NCBI GenBank assembly: GCA_016784735.1
Contig: JADHUC010000011.1
Location: forward strand, 1 to 63,927
DNA: 63,927 bases
Direction of reading: 5' to 3'
Origin: Pirellulaceae bacterium
Lineage (GTDB): Bacteria; Planctomycetota; Planctomycetia; Pirellulales; Pirellulaceae
Of this stretch, positions 34,953-44,058 are shown one piece after another (positions within the stretch are counted from its first letter, which is position 1; each line of letters opens with the position of its first letter). The notes under the pieces were generated by a model that was not told where the DNA came from, did no database searches, and was given only the letters and a program-made list of their open reading frames with translations. The translations under genes were made by a program, and so were the position numbers.

Positions 34953-36061
34953 GGGGCGACTATGTCTTCGAACAAATGTTGGTACTGTTTCGCCAGACGG
35001 TCGAACGTGAACTCCTCGACAACTCGCTTACGCCCGCTTTGGCCCATCGTGCAACGCAGCGTCTCGTCCGTCAGCACATCGAGAATCCCATGAGCAAGCT
35101 CTTCAGGGCTGCCGGATTCGACGCAGAGGCCATTTACGCCGTGGTCGACGACCTCGGGCACACCGCCCACGCGAGTGGCGACGACGGCAACGCCGGCGGC
35201 AAATGCTTCCAGCACGACGACGGGCAGACCCTCGGTGAACGATGAAAGGGCGAACAAGTCGAGATGAGGAAGATAGCTGTCCAAGTCAGACCGAAATCCA
35301 GCGAGAATGAAGGATCGGTCCAGGCCTCTCTGGCTGATACGTTCTCGAAGGCGTTCGCGTAGCACCCCGTCACCAAAAATCACGAATCCGACCTGTGAGT
35401 TCTTGGAGACGACATCCGCGGCAGCGTCGACCAGAACCTCGAATCCTTTTTCCGGACTCAGACGCCCTGCGGCACCCACGATCCACCGGGGCCGAACAGG
35501 AAAAAGGTCGGCCAGGTGATCGCGATATTCTGGCTTTGGCTCCTCGACTCGATCGATGCGGATGGCATTGCGGATGACCCGACATTTCTCCGAGGCAACA
35601 CCGCAACCCAGCACCCTGCCTGCCTGCCCGCTCGACACGCAAACTACGCGATCCATCCGCCGCAGGACCCGTCGGTCGATCGCCTCATAAAGCCGAACCC
35701 GAAGCGATTCGCCAGTCCAACCGTGCGACACAGAGACAATGGGCATGCGCAGCCGCCGAGCTGCCGGCAGACCCACTAAGTTCGCCTTGTATCCGTGGCA
35801 ACAGAGCAGGTCTGCGTTCACTTCGCGAAGAACTGTGAGTAACTCCCCGTGGGCAGCCAGCAGACGCGGCGTGTCGTGCCGGAGTGAGACACCTTGGAAC
35901 CCGGCATCCTGGACGTGCTCCAGGAGATCTCGGCAAAGCCCCGTCTCGGAAAAGGAAACGAAGGTGGACTCGTAGCGCGGCGCAAGGGCCTGGGCCAGGC
36001 CGAGCATTTGCCGCTCCGGACCGCCAAAGAAACGAGATGATGTTAAGTGGACGACGTTCAT
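34940..36061 (-). CDS. Family 4 glycosyltransferase
   Basis: A 373-residue GT-B glycosyltransferase: NVVHLTSSRFFGGPERQMLG, GWTGESLRVRLYEAIDRRVL, GAAGRLSPEKGFEVLVDAA and LSSFTEGLPVVVLEAFAAGV. The usual donor-site glutamates are intact. Six bases separate it from the upstream glycosyltransferase, and it overlaps the next by 13 bases, so these genes are one transcript. Confidence 0.88.
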   Translation of the reverse strand: MNVVHLTSSRFFGGPERQMLGLAQALAPRYESTFVSFSETGLCRDLLEHVQDAGFQGVSLRHDTPRLLAAHGELLTVLREVNADLLCCHGYKANLVGLPAARRLRMPIVSVSHGWTGESLRVRLYEAIDRRVLRRMDRVVCVSSGQAGRVLGCGVASEKCRVIRNAIRIDRVEEPKPEYRDHLADLFPVRPRWIVGAAGRLSPEKGFEVLVDAAADVVSKNSQVGFVIFGDGVLRERLRERISQRGLDRSFILAGFRSDLDSYLPHLDLFALSSFTEGLPVVVLEAFAAGVAVVATRVGGVPEVVDHGVNGLCVESGSPEELAHGILDVLTDETLRCTMGQSGRKRVVEEFTFDRLAKQYQHLFEDIVAPCPN

Positions 36062-36067
36062 CGGTTC

Positions 36068-37375
36068 CTACGTAGCGCAGGTTTGTAGCCTTTCGAGTTC
36101 TTCTGCCTGATTGGCCGGTTGGAGGCTTGCTCCACCGACACATTTCATCCAAACGTGGTCGAGTTTGTCGGCCAGTACGTCCCAGTCGTATTGCTCAACG
36201 ACGACCTGGTAGGCACGATCGGCCATTTCGAGATGCTGTTGAGGATTGCCGATTGAATGAATCAGCGCGTCGGCCATGTCGTCGACCGACTCAACTTCGA
36301 CAATGTGCTCGCCCGGTGCGAAGCAAAGCCCCTCGGCACCCACTTTGGTCGACACGACGGGCAGTCCGCAGGCGGCCGCTTCGATGATCTTCAGCCGCGA
36401 ACCGCCCCCGATCCGCAACGGAACGGCCATTACGCCGGCACAGTGCATGAACGGACGCACGTCGGCCACGTCCGCGTGAAGCCGTACGTTCTGACTCTCG
36501 CCAGCGCGATCGACCAGCCATGCCGGTGGTTTACGCCCCACGATGACCAACCCGGCCGACGGGTGCCGCGACAAGACCCGTGGAAAGATCCGATCGAGCA
36601 TCTGGGTGATTCCATCCAGGTTCGGCCGCCAGTCGAGGCTGCCCAGGAATAGGATTTGATTTGGATTACGTTCCATGTCGATTGGTTTGAAATAGGAGAC
36701 GTCCACGCCGTTTTCGACGACGCTCACGCGCGGAGCGCCGAATTCGCGACGAGCCAGCTTCGCGTCTTCTTCGCTGACGGTGACCACTCGTGTCGCCTCG
36801 CCGAAGACGCATCGTTCAAACCTCTGGAACTTCTTCCATTGATGGCGGATGTACCATCGTTTGAGCGGGTTGGTTTCGTTCTCGTAATACCGCTGCCAAA
36901 TCAACGACTCGACGTTGTGCGCCATGACGACGGTTACACGGCTTCCTCGCTTGTGTTTCGAGTTGGCGTTCAGCGCATCAAGTGATTCGGCGTACGGCGA
37001 CCACTCGCAGTGCCACAGGTCCACGTGATGGCTTGATGCATACTTGGTGATGGCCTGCCGTAACGCTCGACTGGCATGGGTCTGGACCGAGTAGGGCAGC
37101 CGCGATGCGAGGTTCCAGGCAAGCCGTGCATAGAAACCAAGAGTTGGCCGCGAAGCCGAACCGGTTGGCGCGATTCGATCCACCACGATTGTTTGGATGC
37201 CTTGCGATCGGAAATACTGTTCCGCCTCGCACGCCTCCTGCTCGTCGGTGTTTCGATGGCAGATGTAGGTCAACCGATGGCGCCGCGCGAGTCGAAGCGT
37301 CAGGTTAAGCGTACGGATTCGCTTGCCCGATGTTGCCGGATACGGCAGCTCTTCGTCGACAATGGCGACTCTCAT
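36068..37375 (-). CDS. Family 4 glycosyltransferase, XrtA-locus-like
   Basis: A 435-residue GT-B protein that opens MRVAIVDEELPYPATSGKRI. This matches the N-terminus of glycosyltransferases in exosortase-A polysaccharide loci (TIGR03087 type), which is a resemblance rather than a proven assignment. VAHNVESLIWQRYYENE, FLGSLDWRPNLDGI and GGGSRLKIIEAAACGLPVV are clear. The frame is open far upstream to 38068, but the upstream part overlaps the next gene antiphase and is arginine-rich shadow sequence, so ATG 37375 is used. Confidence 0.87.
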   Translation of the reverse strand: MRVAIVDEELPYPATSGKRIRTLNLTLRLARRHRLTYICHRNTDEQEACEAEQYFRSQGIQTIVVDRIAPTGSASRPTLGFYARLAWNLASRLPYSVQTHASRALRQAITKYASSHHVDLWHCEWSPYAESLDALNANSKHKRGSRVTVVMAHNVESLIWQRYYENETNPLKRWYIRHQWKKFQRFERCVFGEATRVVTVSEEDAKLARREFGAPRVSVVENGVDVSYFKPIDMERNPNQILFLGSLDWRPNLDGITQMLDRIFPRVLSRHPSAGLVIVGRKPPAWLVDRAGESQNVRLHADVADVRPFMHCAGVMAVPLRIGGGSRLKIIEAAACGLPVVSTKVGAEGLCFAPGEHIVEVESVDDMADALIHSIGNPQQHLEMADRAYQVVVEQYDWDVLADKLDHVWMKCVGGASLQPANQAEELERLQTCAT

Positions 37376-37422
37376 GATTTTCGTCCGATTGCGTATCGTG
37401 GTTCGTGCGCGTACCCAACGGG

Positions 37423-38586
37423 CTACGCATGGGTCGACGGCCGGGCCGCTAGAGGAGCATCTGAATCTGACGATTGACGCGCGCCGCAAATCGCCTCGAC
37501 AAGCATACCTGCGCCTGCACCCAAATGGATGGCCAAAAAGACCAAAGGCAACCATGAAAGGACCGCCAGCTTTCGTTGTCGTATCGCGATCACTACCGAG
37601 GTAGCCAGCACAATCAATACATAAGTGAGAATTGCACCCAGATAGACCCGTAGCAGCCAGGTGGAGAGCCATGCGAGTCCTGGGCCGATTATGCAGCCAA
37701 GGACGAACAACCCCGGCAGGAAACTCTTGAGCGAAAGCGTCTCCGGGTGCTTTCGAAACAGCCGTACCCGGCCGCGTCCGTATCGCGCGAGTTGCCGGAA
37801 CAGCCCCCGCAGATTCCCTCGGGGCCGATAGTGTACGGAGACGCTGGGCGTGAAGTAGCAGCGAAAACCGGCTCGATCCGCCCGGTAGTTGAATTCCACG
37901 TCCTCGCACGCATCGAAACGTTCGTCGAATCCGCCGAGCTCCTCGAAAACGTGCCGACGATAGGCCACACCGACACTGATGGCCGGTACGAATCGCTCTT
38001 TGGAGGAATAGATGTGCGAATCGGGATGATGTCCCAACCGAGATGAACGAGCGGCGGCTACGGCACATTGGAACGCATTTGCGTCCGAGACATCCTGAGG
38101 TTGCGGACGACCTACACAGTCTGCGCCCGTGGTGCGAAACGCGTCGGCCAGGTCACGGAGGTATTGGTCGTCGGCCAATTCGCAATGTCCATCAACGACC
38201 ACAACGATGTCGCCGCGGGCCTGTCGGACGCCGATGTTACGTCCCGCACTGGACCATCGCCGTGGATTGGCATACAGCCGCACGTTGTTGTGGCGTTCGG
38301 CGATCTCCATCACAACCGGCACCGTCTCGTCTGTGGATTCTCCGTCGGCCACAATCAACTCGAATCGGTTCGCGGGATAATCCTGCGACAACAGTTGATT
38401 CAACACATTCCCAATGGACTTCGCCTCGTTTCTAACTGGGATGACGACGGTGATGAATGGCGTCCGGGGAAGCTCTCTTCGCTCCGAGAACGGCGGGGCG
38501 GTCGTCAACCTCAGTTCGCTCAACAGCCCGGAATCGGACCTAAGCGTTTGGCTATCGCCCGTAATTGTCGTGACGTTGGAACTCAT
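37423..38586 (-). CDS. Membrane-associated family 2 glycosyltransferase (ExoA-like)
   Basis: A 387-residue GT-A enzyme: FITVVIPVRNEAKSIGNVLN, VADGESTDETV, VVVVDGHCELADDQYL, GGFDERFDACEDVEFNYR. Two to three C-terminal membrane helices (FLPGLFVLGCIIGPGLAWLS, VYLGAILTYVLIVLATSVV) match ExoA-type succinoglycan glycosyltransferases. It would extend the lipid-linked sugar at the cytosolic face. Confidence 0.88.
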   Translation of the reverse strand: MSSNVTTITGDSQTLRSDSGLLSELRLTTAPPFSERRELPRTPFITVVIPVRNEAKSIGNVLNQLLSQDYPANRFELIVADGESTDETVPVVMEIAERHNNVRLYANPRRWSSAGRNIGVRQARGDIVVVVDGHCELADDQYLRDLADAFRTTGADCVGRPQPQDVSDANAFQCAVAAARSSRLGHHPDSHIYSSKERFVPAISVGVAYRRHVFEELGGFDERFDACEDVEFNYRADRAGFRCYFTPSVSVHYRPRGNLRGLFRQLARYGRGRVRLFRKHPETLSLKSFLPGLFVLGCIIGPGLAWLSTWLLRVYLGAILTYVLIVLATSVVIAIRQRKLAVLSWLPLVFLAIHLGAGAGMLVEAICGARQSSDSDAPLAARPSTHA

Positions 38587-38618
38587 GTTGGTGCCTGCAA
38601 GCCAACGTTGGGTTTCAA

Positions 38619-38647
38619 GGTGTCGGATGTCGGGTGTCAGGTGTCAG
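38619..38647. repeat. Short tandem repeat of about 7 bases
   Basis: Four near-identical heptamers (GGTGTCG, GATGTCG, GGTGTCA, GGTGTCA) lie between the fusion gene and the ExoA-like gene. Confidence 0.7.
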
Positions 38648-38666
38648 ACCACTGAAACTCGATGTG

Positions 38667-40472
38667 TTAGACTTCAACGACCAACTCCTCCGACTCTTGG
38701 TCTTCGTTTCGTACACGCTCTTCGGGATCCAAGCCGGCTTTCTGAATCACGTCGCACAATCGTCCGAAACGAAATATTCCCAACAGTCTTTCGAGCTTTC
38801 GTTCGGTGCTCGCCAAGCCAACGCGGTGGCGGAATTGCGATGTCCACGAATCGCTGCCCATTTGGGGTTGCCCGGGATCCACCTCCCATGGATGAATGTA
38901 GAACACGAACGGTTGCTGACGCTTGCGATTGATTCCCTTTAAGCGGCGAATCGTCCAACCCAGCGGGAACAGCCGGAAATACCCGCCTCCTCCGACGGGC
39001 AGGTTCCAGCGACCGTATCGGGCGACTGCCGGTGGACATTCCACGATACGTCCGGACGGCGTGTCGATCGTATGCACGCCGAGTTGTGCGCCGGGGATAC
39101 CGTACCGGTCGTGGCGGATGGGGAAGATGCTGGAATCGACCGAGAAGCCTTCTTCCGCCAGAATGTCGAGCGCCCAAAGTGACCGGTTCGTGATTGAGAA
39201 AGTCGGAGCGCGATATGCCACGACGTCGTCACTGATGATGTCCGTCAGAACAGCGCGTGATTCGCGCAGATCGCGGCGGAACTCGATAGGCGATTGTTCG
39301 TAGATCAGCCTATGCCAGTAGCCGTGCGAGCCGATTTCATGGCCTGCCTCGTGAATTTCCCGCACCAAACGCGCGTGCCGGCGCGCCACCCAGCCCAGGA
39401 TGAAAAATGTCGCTGTGACCTCGTGACGATCCAACAAGGCGAGCAGCCGCCGCGTGTTGGACTCGACGCGCGGGGCAAAGCTGTCCCATTCGATTCGGCG
39501 GATGTGATCTTCGAACGCCGATACCTGGTAGTAGTCTTCCACGTCGACCGTGAACGCGTTCAACAGCTTGCCGTTCGACGATGCCTTGCCGTTGCCGCCG
39601 GCTGCCGTTTCCGGAGCCAGAACTGCAACAGTCGCGGGAGCGGGCGGCTCGCTGACGGCTTGGCGATCCAGCCCGGTGGATTGCAGCATTTTCCCGACAT
39701 CACGGTGGAGCCCCATCCAGCGTTTGGATCGCTCGCCGCTGATTCCCAACAGATGAATCAAGGTACTCGCCACCACACGAGCATCCATGGACAAGCTGCC
39801 GTGCTGTACGTACTCGAGGTCCAATACGAGCTTGTGCCGAACGCTGCCCAAATCAACATCGGGATCCAGATTCACTTGAGCCAAGCCGGTGACGCCGGGG
39901 CGTACGGCCAGTCGGTTAAGATACTCCGGAATGTCCTCAGCCAAAGAAGGCACGAACTCGGGTCTTTCGGGCCGCGGCCCAACCAGTGACATGTCCCCTT
40001 TGAGCACGTTGAACAGTTGCGGAAACTCGTCCAGGTGCAATTTGCGCAACACTTTGCCAACGAAGGTCGTACGTGGATCGTTCTTCTGCGCCCATACGGC
40101 GCCCGTCCCCGCTTCTGCGTCCACTCGCATGGTGCGGATTTTGTACATCCAGAACACGCGGCCGTTTCTTCCGACTCGGATCTGGCGGAAGATCCCCGGG
40201 CCGCGAGAAGTAAGACGCACCAGCAGCACCAGCAGTCCGATGATTGGCAAGCCGGGTATTAGGAGCAACGTTGCCGCTACCAGATCGACGGCGCGCTGCC
40301 AACGGACGTACGGCTGCGGAGCGACGAAAGCGTCTTCCGCCGTCGCTCTCCAAGCGGACCAAAGGTCGACAATGTTTCCGTTGACGGATGCGAGGGAAGC
40401 GGCCAACTGCGAGGAATCCTCGGCCGCTGCAACGCGTTCGCCATTCACTCCAGGCGATTTGTTCGCTTTCAT
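38667..40472 (-). CDS. Phosphoglycosyltransferase fused to XrtA-type polysaccharide deacetylase
   Basis: A 601-residue two-domain protein. Residues about 55-260 form a bacterial sugar transferase (WcaJ/PglC class): membrane segment AVDLVAATLLLIPGLPIIGL, YKIRTMRVDAEA near 110 and LDEFPQLFNVLKGDMSLVGP-RPERPEFV. It would start the glycan by moving a sugar phosphate to undecaprenyl phosphate. A Pro/Ala/Gly linker of some 30 residues follows. Residues about 305-601 are a NodB-type deacetylase with FTVDVEDYYQ, IGSHGYWHRL and the XrtA/DUF3473 ending FYIHPWEVDPGQPQM. The two activities are normally separate genes. There is no sign of a frameshift at the join. Confidence 0.9.
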   Translation of the reverse strand: MKANKSPGVNGERVAAAEDSSQLAASLASVNGNIVDLWSAWRATAEDAFVAPQPYVRWQRAVDLVAATLLLIPGLPIIGLLVLLVRLTSRGPGIFRQIRVGRNGRVFWMYKIRTMRVDAEAGTGAVWAQKNDPRTTFVGKVLRKLHLDEFPQLFNVLKGDMSLVGPRPERPEFVPSLAEDIPEYLNRLAVRPGVTGLAQVNLDPDVDLGSVRHKLVLDLEYVQHGSLSMDARVVASTLIHLLGISGERSKRWMGLHRDVGKMLQSTGLDRQAVSEPPAPATVAVLAPETAAGGNGKASSNGKLLNAFTVDVEDYYQVSAFEDHIRRIEWDSFAPRVESNTRRLLALLDRHEVTATFFILGWVARRHARLVREIHEAGHEIGSHGYWHRLIYEQSPIEFRRDLRESRAVLTDIISDDVVAYRAPTFSITNRSLWALDILAEEGFSVDSSIFPIRHDRYGIPGAQLGVHTIDTPSGRIVECPPAVARYGRWNLPVGGGGYFRLFPLGWTIRRLKGINRKRQQPFVFYIHPWEVDPGQPQMGSDSWTSQFRHRVGLASTERKLERLLGIFRFGRLCDVIQKAGLDPEERVRNEDQESEELVVEV

Positions 40473-40558
40473 CAGTGTTAGTGGCTCATTCGTTTTTCTG
40501 GTGTCTTAGGGTGAACAAGATTCAGGCTTCCTCGCAGTGCATTTGACGATCGAAGTCT

Positions 40559-42808
40559 CTAAGTAATTTGCGTGTCCATCGTTGGGCCGCTCGCTTGTGC
40601 AGGAGCGTAGGGGTAGCGGCCGTAGCGGTAGGCATAGTGCTTGAAAGGAACGCCATTGAGGACGATCCCAACTGGGCAGACGTCGGCTGAAAACAGTCGC
40701 TCACAGGCTGCCTGTACTTTGTCGATCCGACTGACGTCCCACCGGGCACAGACGACGCACACGTCGGCAGTCTTGGCCAGGCAGAGGGCTTCGCTGGCGC
40801 CCAACACGGGCGGAGTATCAACGATCAAGTAACGATAAGACGAACGGATTTCGTCCAGCAGTGACTGAACGGCCTGCCTTCGGAATACGCGGTGCGGGCT
40901 GGTCGGCAATTTGCCCGCCGGGAGTATGTGGAGGTTTTCATATCGGCTAGCATGGATGGCGTCATGGATCGTGCAGCGACCGCTCAGCACCTCGCTAAGT
41001 CCTGGCTCCAGCGGCATTTCGAACAACCGGTGCGTGTCCGGCGATCGCGCGTCGCCGTCGATCAACAGAGTGTCTTCGCCGGTGGCGCGGGCGATGCTTA
41101 CAGCCAACTGAGCTGCCACACTGGTTTTCCCTTCCTGGTTGGCAGCGCTGGTCACGGCCAGAACGCGCATGTGCTTCAACGGCTCGGACAGCATCAAGCA
41201 GGCCTGGAGGCCATCGATGCTTTCCTCGAACAACGCCAAGTCGCGATGGACAAGTTCGTTGGACAAACCACCGGAGCTAAGGCCGGATTTCGGCAATCGC
41301 GGTATTTCGGCCAGGACGCTCAAATTGCATGCCTGTTCGAGTTCTTCCCGGTCGGCCACTAGCCTCCGAGCGCGTTCCCAAACCAGCGCCAAGCCGAACG
41401 GCATCAAGAGCCCCAGCAGCGAAACGAGCGCCATCTTCTCGACAGATACCCATTCCACAGGTGTGGTCGGCACGGTTGCCGGCTTCAACAGACTGATTCT
41501 GGCCGGAGCGTCACTCTCGGTGCGAAGCTCGATCAGGCGAGTCGTAATTCGGTCGAGTCTCTCTTCAGCGAGAGCAAGTTCTTCTCGCCCGTAGCCCAAT
41601 TCCAGCGTCTTTCCGCTAAGCTGTCTCGCCTCGTCGAAGTGGCTGTTGAGACGCTGCTGGAGTTTCTCGACTGTCAGTTCGCGGGCTGTCAGTTCGGTCC
41701 TTAGCTTGACATGCTCGTCTTTGAGCTCGTTCCGCACTTCTTTTTCGATATCCGGTCTGATGTGCCGGCGTAATTCTTCTCGCAATCGCGCAAGTGCTAC
41801 TTCGTCCGATTTGATTTCCTGCGACAGTTGTTGATAGAAGGGATCCGCCTCGCCCGACGCAGATGTTGCCAAGATGTCGTGCAGCTTCAGACGCTTCTCG
41901 GCAAGTTGGTCGTTCAGCCCCTCGACGGCGGCACGTTCGTCGATGGCTGCGTCGAGCCGCGAATCCGAAACCTCGATACGCTCCGAGCCAAGCGTCTCGT
42001 CCAGCGCGCTGATTCGAGCTTTCAGCACCTCGCATCCCAGTTCCCCTTCGGCAAGACCCGTTTGCAGATCGTCGATTGGGCCACGCGACAAGGCTCCACT
42101 GTCGGCGCTGCCCGCGGACGTGCTGCCTGTTTCCACGGTAAGACCACGAAGCTTCTCGCGCAGTCCGGCCACCTCCCTTGACCTGGTTTCGCGTTCCTTC
42201 TCGAGCGTTGCGATGACCTGTTGGGTGTGGACAGCGGTGTCGCGATCCTGCAGATCCATGTAGGCATTCACCACGCTGTTGACGATTCGCTCCGACTTGA
42301 TCGGATCATTCGTCTCCAAAGACACTTTGACCAGTTCCGAAGTCCCCGCCGGCCTGACTTCCAGCCGCTTGGCCAACCAATGCGTCTTGCCCTCCTCCGT
42401 GCCGTTTCCGAGGGTGCCGGATATGTCCGACTGGGTAACTACCGTTCCCAGCACCAATGGGCTGCGGAGCAGTTGGATCTGGGTTTCGGTAAAGGACTGC
42501 GAAAAATCGCGCGATTGAACGACGACAAAGGGCCTTGTCTCCTTGATTCGCAGCCACGCAGTGGCTTCGTACGCGGGTTCGTAGTTCACGTACACGGTCG
42601 CCCCAAGAACGGCGGCGAAGACCAAGCCCAGCGGGACGACCAGCTTCCACCATTTGCATAGAACGTTGACCACAAACTCGGCCTTGATAATGCCCATCGA
42701 ACCGCCGCACGCCGGACGAGTAGCTCGCCGGTACGAAAGACGGCTGTTTGAGGGACACGGGGCGATGGGGCCATTCGATGGTCGAGTGGAGATGGTGGTT
42801 CCAGTCAT
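40559..42808 (-). CDS. Wzc-like tyrosine autokinase with chain-length domain
   Basis: A 749-residue inner-membrane protein. ATG 42808 has GGAAG upstream. The Wzz domain lies between helices at about residues 55-77 (WWKLVVPLGLVFAAVLGATV) and 455-475 (VSLLGLLMPFGLALVWERAR), with a long coiled coil between. The C-terminal BY-kinase has Walker A SAANQEGKTSVAAQLA, Walker A' LLIDGDARSP and Walker B YLIVDTPPVLG. The tyrosine cluster is short: HYAYRYGRYPYAP. It would control chain length with the Wza-like protein at 46291. The gene heads the long minus-strand operon. Confidence 0.9.
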   Translation of the reverse strand: MTGTTISTRPSNGPIAPCPSNSRLSYRRATRPACGGSMGIIKAEFVVNVLCKWWKLVVPLGLVFAAVLGATVYVNYEPAYEATAWLRIKETRPFVVVQSRDFSQSFTETQIQLLRSPLVLGTVVTQSDISGTLGNGTEEGKTHWLAKRLEVRPAGTSELVKVSLETNDPIKSERIVNSVVNAYMDLQDRDTAVHTQQVIATLEKERETRSREVAGLREKLRGLTVETGSTSAGSADSGALSRGPIDDLQTGLAEGELGCEVLKARISALDETLGSERIEVSDSRLDAAIDERAAVEGLNDQLAEKRLKLHDILATSASGEADPFYQQLSQEIKSDEVALARLREELRRHIRPDIEKEVRNELKDEHVKLRTELTARELTVEKLQQRLNSHFDEARQLSGKTLELGYGREELALAEERLDRITTRLIELRTESDAPARISLLKPATVPTTPVEWVSVEKMALVSLLGLLMPFGLALVWERARRLVADREELEQACNLSVLAEIPRLPKSGLSSGGLSNELVHRDLALFEESIDGLQACLMLSEPLKHMRVLAVTSAANQEGKTSVAAQLAVSIARATGEDTLLIDGDARSPDTHRLFEMPLEPGLSEVLSGRCTIHDAIHASRYENLHILPAGKLPTSPHRVFRRQAVQSLLDEIRSSYRYLIVDTPPVLGASEALCLAKTADVCVVCARWDVSRIDKVQAACERLFSADVCPVGIVLNGVPFKHYAYRYGRYPYAPAQASGPTMDTQIT

Positions 42809-43089
42809 ACTATTTTCTTCCAACACTCCCGCGAAATGGCGGCAGACAGAGTCCGAGATTTCCACTTGGGTTCAAAGCACAATCCGTACCAGACCCGCTT
42901 GGCATCGCCGAACGCCAGAAAATGGGGGCTCATCACCGATAAAACTGATACAGGCGAGAATGAGTGCCTGTGGAGGTTCTTAGACAATGTTGCCGTGTCG
43001 CAACTGATGTTGCAGAGAAACCACATTCCGCATTCGATACCGTCCGCGAATGCTATGTTTCAGGGAAGGCTGACGCAGAAAGTAGGCTT
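42809..43089. other. Divergent intergenic region at the operon head
   Basis: This gap separates the tyrosine-kinase operon (minus) from the plus-strand insertion. It must hold the promoter of the minus operon. I could not fix -35/-10 boxes with confidence. The frame 42964-43089 upstream of ATG 43090 is open and could extend that gene. Confidence 0.4.
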
Positions 43090-44058
43090 ATGCTCGGAAT
43101 CGACACAATCAACCAACTCACGGACACGATCGTCGCACAGATCGGCGGAGATCACCCTAACCTGTTGAACAGGTATCCTTTGCGCCGATACATCGAATGC
43201 CTCGACCGATATCCCGAGCTTGCTCCCTATGACTACCGGAGCGCGGAAGTAGCGCATTACTGCGATGCGATCGTCCGCGAGACCTGCACAGGAACACTGG
43301 AGTCGTATCACAAACTCCTGTTACTCAGCTTGATCGCCAGAGCCCAGGACGAACTGGCCGGCAGCCGCCTTCCGGCTAACGTCAGGTCCATGTATGACGA
43401 CAACTTCCGTCGAATCGCCCGGAGCATCGAGCGGGGCAACGTTCCGCCGGGTTTCTTCCGGCATCCCAAGTTCTGCAAAGAGCTGGCAATCTGCACGCGA
43501 AGGTTCATACCTGCCGGCGTGCAGAAGGTGCATTTGCACGGACTCCCCAAGAAATGCCTTCTGCGAAAGAGGCCCAGGGAACTGCGAAGCGCCGTTCGGC
43601 TGTTCGCCGAGCTTGGCGGCCTGAAACCTCTCTACGAGATGCATCTGCATGTGCGCGATCGCAAGGCGATGGCCCTCTTCAACCCTGAGGGCTGGACGCA
43701 ATTCTACCGTACGGTTGCAGACCTATTAGAGATGCACCCGCGAGTCAAAGGAGCCTTCGGTTCCGGTTGGCTGTTCGATCCCCAGTTAGAGCATATCAGC
43801 TCGGAACTCGCGTATTTGCGGCATCTGGTTGCGGACAACGGAGGCACCGTATTCGGTCTCGGGCTTTGCGATGCGAGAGCCACAAAAGATGCCACTCGTA
43901 TGTCTCCCGTTCGAAAGCGGCTGTACGTCGATGGAAAGTACACTCCGCGAGACTACTTGGTCGTTTGGCCGCGTAAGCCGTTAATCGCGTGGGCGCACAC
44001 CCAACGCCAACTGCAGACCGAAAATGGCGAGGATAGGAGATTATGCTGCAGAAACTAG
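43090..44058 (+). CDS. Protein of unknown function, part of plus-strand insertion
   Basis: 322 residues from ATG 43090; the frame is open up to GTG 42964, so the start is uncertain. No domain recognised. Visible features include LPKKCLLRKRPRELRSAVRL, LYEMHLHVRDRKAMALFNPE and GSGWLFDPQLEHISSELAYL. It has no signal peptide or membrane segment. The next gene's ATG overlaps its end by 16 bases, which implies a shared transcript. An acyl- or glycosyl-transfer role in glycan decoration is only a guess from context. Confidence 0.6.
   Translation: MLGIDTINQLTDTIVAQIGGDHPNLLNRYPLRRYIECLDRYPELAPYDYRSAEVAHYCDAIVRETCTGTLESYHKLLLLSLIARAQDELAGSRLPANVRSMYDDNFRRIARSIERGNVPPGFFRHPKFCKELAICTRRFIPAGVQKVHLHGLPKKCLLRKRPRELRSAVRLFAELGGLKPLYEMHLHVRDRKAMALFNPEGWTQFYRTVADLLEMHPRVKGAFGSGWLFDPQLEHISSELAYLRHLVADNGGTVFGLGLCDARATKDATRMSPVRKRLYVDGKYTPRDYLVVWPRKPLIAWAHTQRQLQTENGEDRRLCCRN

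Noticed and set aside
37376..38068. 230-residue N-terminal extension of the glycosyltransferase at 36068
   Set aside because: It overlaps the ExoA-like gene in another frame and is arginine- and serine-rich without motifs. The natural glycosyltransferase start is MRVAIVDEELPYP at 37375.
38619..38647. CRISPR-like direct repeats
   Set aside because: The units are about 7 bases, without spacers and without cas genes nearby.
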